64,000 nucleotides of DNA, taken from contig JANNBB010000026.1 of the NCBI GenBank assembly GCA_031385005.1, positions 160,940 to 224,939 of the forward strand. Reading direction: 5' to 3'. The stretch is from JADKIH01 sp031385005. Lineage in GTDB: Bacteria > Bacteroidota > Bacteroidia > AKYH767-A > 2013-40CM-41-45. How positions within the stretch are numbered: the first letter of the stretch is position 1; each line of letters opens with the position of its first letter. Under the pieces are notes generated by a model. The model did not search any database. It saw only the letters and a program-made list of their open reading frames with translations, and was not told the DNA's origin. Below, piece by piece: positions 62,576-64,000 of this stretch. The position numbers were made by a program, and so were the translations under genes.

Positions 62576-63796
62576 TTACATTTTAATCACTCGTTTATAA
62601 AAAATACCGGATTTTGTTTTAAATTTAATAAAATATATTCCAGATGAAAGATTACTTAAATCCATATTTAATTCTCTATCATCTTGCTGTAAAAAGGTTT
62701 TTGAAAGTAGGTAATTACCTAGCTTATCAAAAATTTCTATTGAAATTAGCAAGTTTTTTGAATTTATTGTAAGAAAATTAATAAATGGATTTGGCTTTAA
62801 AATAATATTATTTATTAAGTCTGAATTATTAATTCCAACAGGAAGGCAAGCAGTTGATGTTAGTAAAAGTGGAAAGTAAAAAGCAATTGAATTTTGCATC
62901 CGAGTTGCTTGTCCTATAGTGAACATATTTACACAAGGCTCAGCAGCATAATCCATAAAATTCATAAACATAACTCCCGGAAAATTAAAAGTACAAGCAT
63001 CAAGTAAAGGGAAACTAGGACAACCAGAAGCTTCGTATTGTTCAATGGGCGTATCACTTACTGAATCAGGATCGTAACATAGAGTATTTGTAAATGGATG
63101 AAACAAATTAAAACAATGACCGAGAGTATGTGTAATTGCTCTCCCACTAATATTTGAAGTATCGCCGAGTTGAATTTGCCTTACATAATTAAAATCAGCA
63201 AATAGACCCCAATACGAATGATTGGCAGGATTGATTGAGTATCCCACAGAATTCACGCCATTCCAACCCGCCGCATTACCAACCCAAATATTAAAATATT
63301 TGTCAGTGTTCCATGCCGAAACTCCACCAAAAGAAGGATTACGCATTTGAAATGGATTTGGAAATTGTACTGTATTTGTAAAAACATGATCTATTCCGGA
63401 AATTGCATTGCCTAAAGTATCTTGTGCAGCCATGCAAAATTGAATATTAGTAGAAGCAGCTAATGGTTTAAACGCAGACGGTGTATTCGCTGTGTCAGAA
63501 TTATATCTGCCTAAATCTTGATTTAATACTGAAACCATTTTCATGATTTGGCTATCGGGAACATTTTCGGAAGGAGTATTAAACAAAACATGAACAACTA
63601 ATGGAATAATTATAGGTGAACTTAAATTAGACTGATTTAAAGGATCCTTTGATTGAGTTTCAAATTCTTTAAATTGATTCAACAGTTCAGGATTATTTAC
63701 GAGTTCTTGACTAAGGCGAGTTTGAAAATCACAGCTTCCATATTTTTGCTGTCCAAGTGAACGTGGCTGCTTTTTTCGACAAGTTGTAAATATAGT
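62576..63796 (-). pseudogene. M43 (ulilysin/pappalysin-type) metalloprotease with T9SS tail: 5' truncated and lacking catalytic Glu
   Basis: The frame from TTG 63682 gives 368 residues, but coding similarity continues upstream in the same frame to a TAA at 63797-63799 (KYGSCDFQTRLSQELVNNPE). No signal peptide and no good start codon remain. The protease pattern is clear: a beta-rich N-domain (IIPLVVHVLFNTP), GVSAWNTDKYFNIWVGN, the zinc region AITHTLGHCFNLFHPF, the Met-turn FMDYAAEPCVNMFTIGQ and a type A C-terminal domain (LKPNPFINFLTINS). In the zinc motif HExxHxxGxxH the Glu is Thr (codon 63125-63127), so even a full-length protein would be inactive. An IS3-type transposase end lies ~160 bases upstream on the same strand, so insertion probably removed the 5' end. 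Confidence 0.8.
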
Positions 63797-63891
63797 TTAA
63801 TGATATGATTTTTGCAATGAACTAAAACGGAAGCCGGCTCTGCTGAGGAGCAACCAGCCAGGGATAAGTTCACCCGACGAAATGTCGATTT

Positions 63892-63923
63892 TAAAGCAGG
63901 TGCATTTATTTGTACCTGCTTTA
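63892..63923 (-). terminator. Inverted repeat downstream of the transposase end
   Basis: TAAAGCAGGT and ACCTGCTTTA are exact complements around a 12-base loop, 33 bases after the transposase stop (minus strand). It may terminate transposase transcription. Confidence 0.6.
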
Positions 63924-63955
63924 TACATTTCTGAGGGTTTATGCCTAAGAAAAAC

Positions 63956-64000
63956 CTACGCAGCATATTCAATCGGGGTTAAATTGTTTAATGATTCGTG
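63956..64000 (-). mobile_element. C-terminal end of an IS3-family transposase (truncated by window edge)
   Basis: On the minus strand the last 15 codons of the window read HESLNNLTPIEYAA then a stop. The HESLNNLTPxEY ending is characteristic of the integrase-core (OrfB) of IS3-family elements. The rest of the element, including the DDE residues and left end, lies beyond base 64000. The right end should fall between 63797 and 63950, but I could not fix the terminal inverted repeat without its partner. Confidence 0.85.

Noticed and set aside
63697..63972. A 91-codon minus-strand frame between the transposase end and the M43 gene
   Set aside because: It spans IS-end DNA and overlaps the M43 coding sequence in another frame; its sequence has no family features.

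Overview
The window looks like chromosomal DNA of a Bacteroidota bacterium, probably from the Chitinophagales/Sphingobacteriales side. Evidence is of three kinds. Families: a type IX secretion (T9SS) type A C-terminal domain on the 1.65k-residue protein and on the M43 remnant, plus DUF4294, DUF5916, TIGR02757, BatA-like and GEVED families. Composition: low G+C throughout. Translation signals: almost no Shine-Dalgarno sequences ahead of clear genes. Genus and species cannot be read from the window.

Layout. 1-0.9 kb is the end of a large surface protein. 0.9-5.6 kb is a minus-strand run of small accessory genes (two DUF1801, two VOC/glyoxalase of which one is wrecked by a 12-bp repeat array, a lipoprotein, a glycosyltransferase with a gene remnant behind it, small membrane proteins). 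5.6-9.6 kb is a minus-strand metabolic run (DUF4294, biotin carboxylase, sucC, DinB-like). 9.9-15.1 kb holds DUF5916, MgtE and acyltransferase-3 genes on the plus strand. 15.1-16.5 kb has two coupled tiny genes, a strong terminator with a micro-ORF, a hexanucleotide satellite with palindromes, and two tRNA-Leu genes. 16.5-24.9 kb is housekeeping: S9 peptidase, fabG, M16 peptidase, sucD, mnmE. 24.9-25.9 kb is a cluster of CAAGCTCAGC-core repeats that invade the N-terminus of a GIY-YIG nuclease gene.

26.1-49.4 kb is a surface-protein locus: a 523-residue propeller-like protein, a divergent 5044-residue adhesin-like giant, and a 1651-residue T9SS cargo. The first two end in the same dockerin-like module as the truncated gene at base 3, so three genes in the window carry it. 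49.5-56.5 kb is visibly AT-richer in its centre: an imelysin-like/di-haem peroxidase fusion translationally coupled to a 509-residue helical-repeat-like protein, its 489-residue paralogue, a small XRE-type regulator between them, then a receiver-domain protein followed by two micro-ORFs. 57-62.4 kb is a tight plus-strand run (TIGR02757, BatA-like, dihydroorotase-like with a changed metal ligand, low-MW phosphatase, tetrapyrrole-methylase-fold enzyme). The end, 62.6-64 kb, is a 5'-truncated M43 protease gene lacking its catalytic Glu, beside the tail of an IS3-family transposase.

Second-look candidates: the repeat family with its GIY-YIG gene and its traces in the VOC gene; the shared dockerin-like C-terminal module; the whole-domain insertions at one site of Ig-like domains in the giant protein; and the helical-repeat pair around the XRE regulator.
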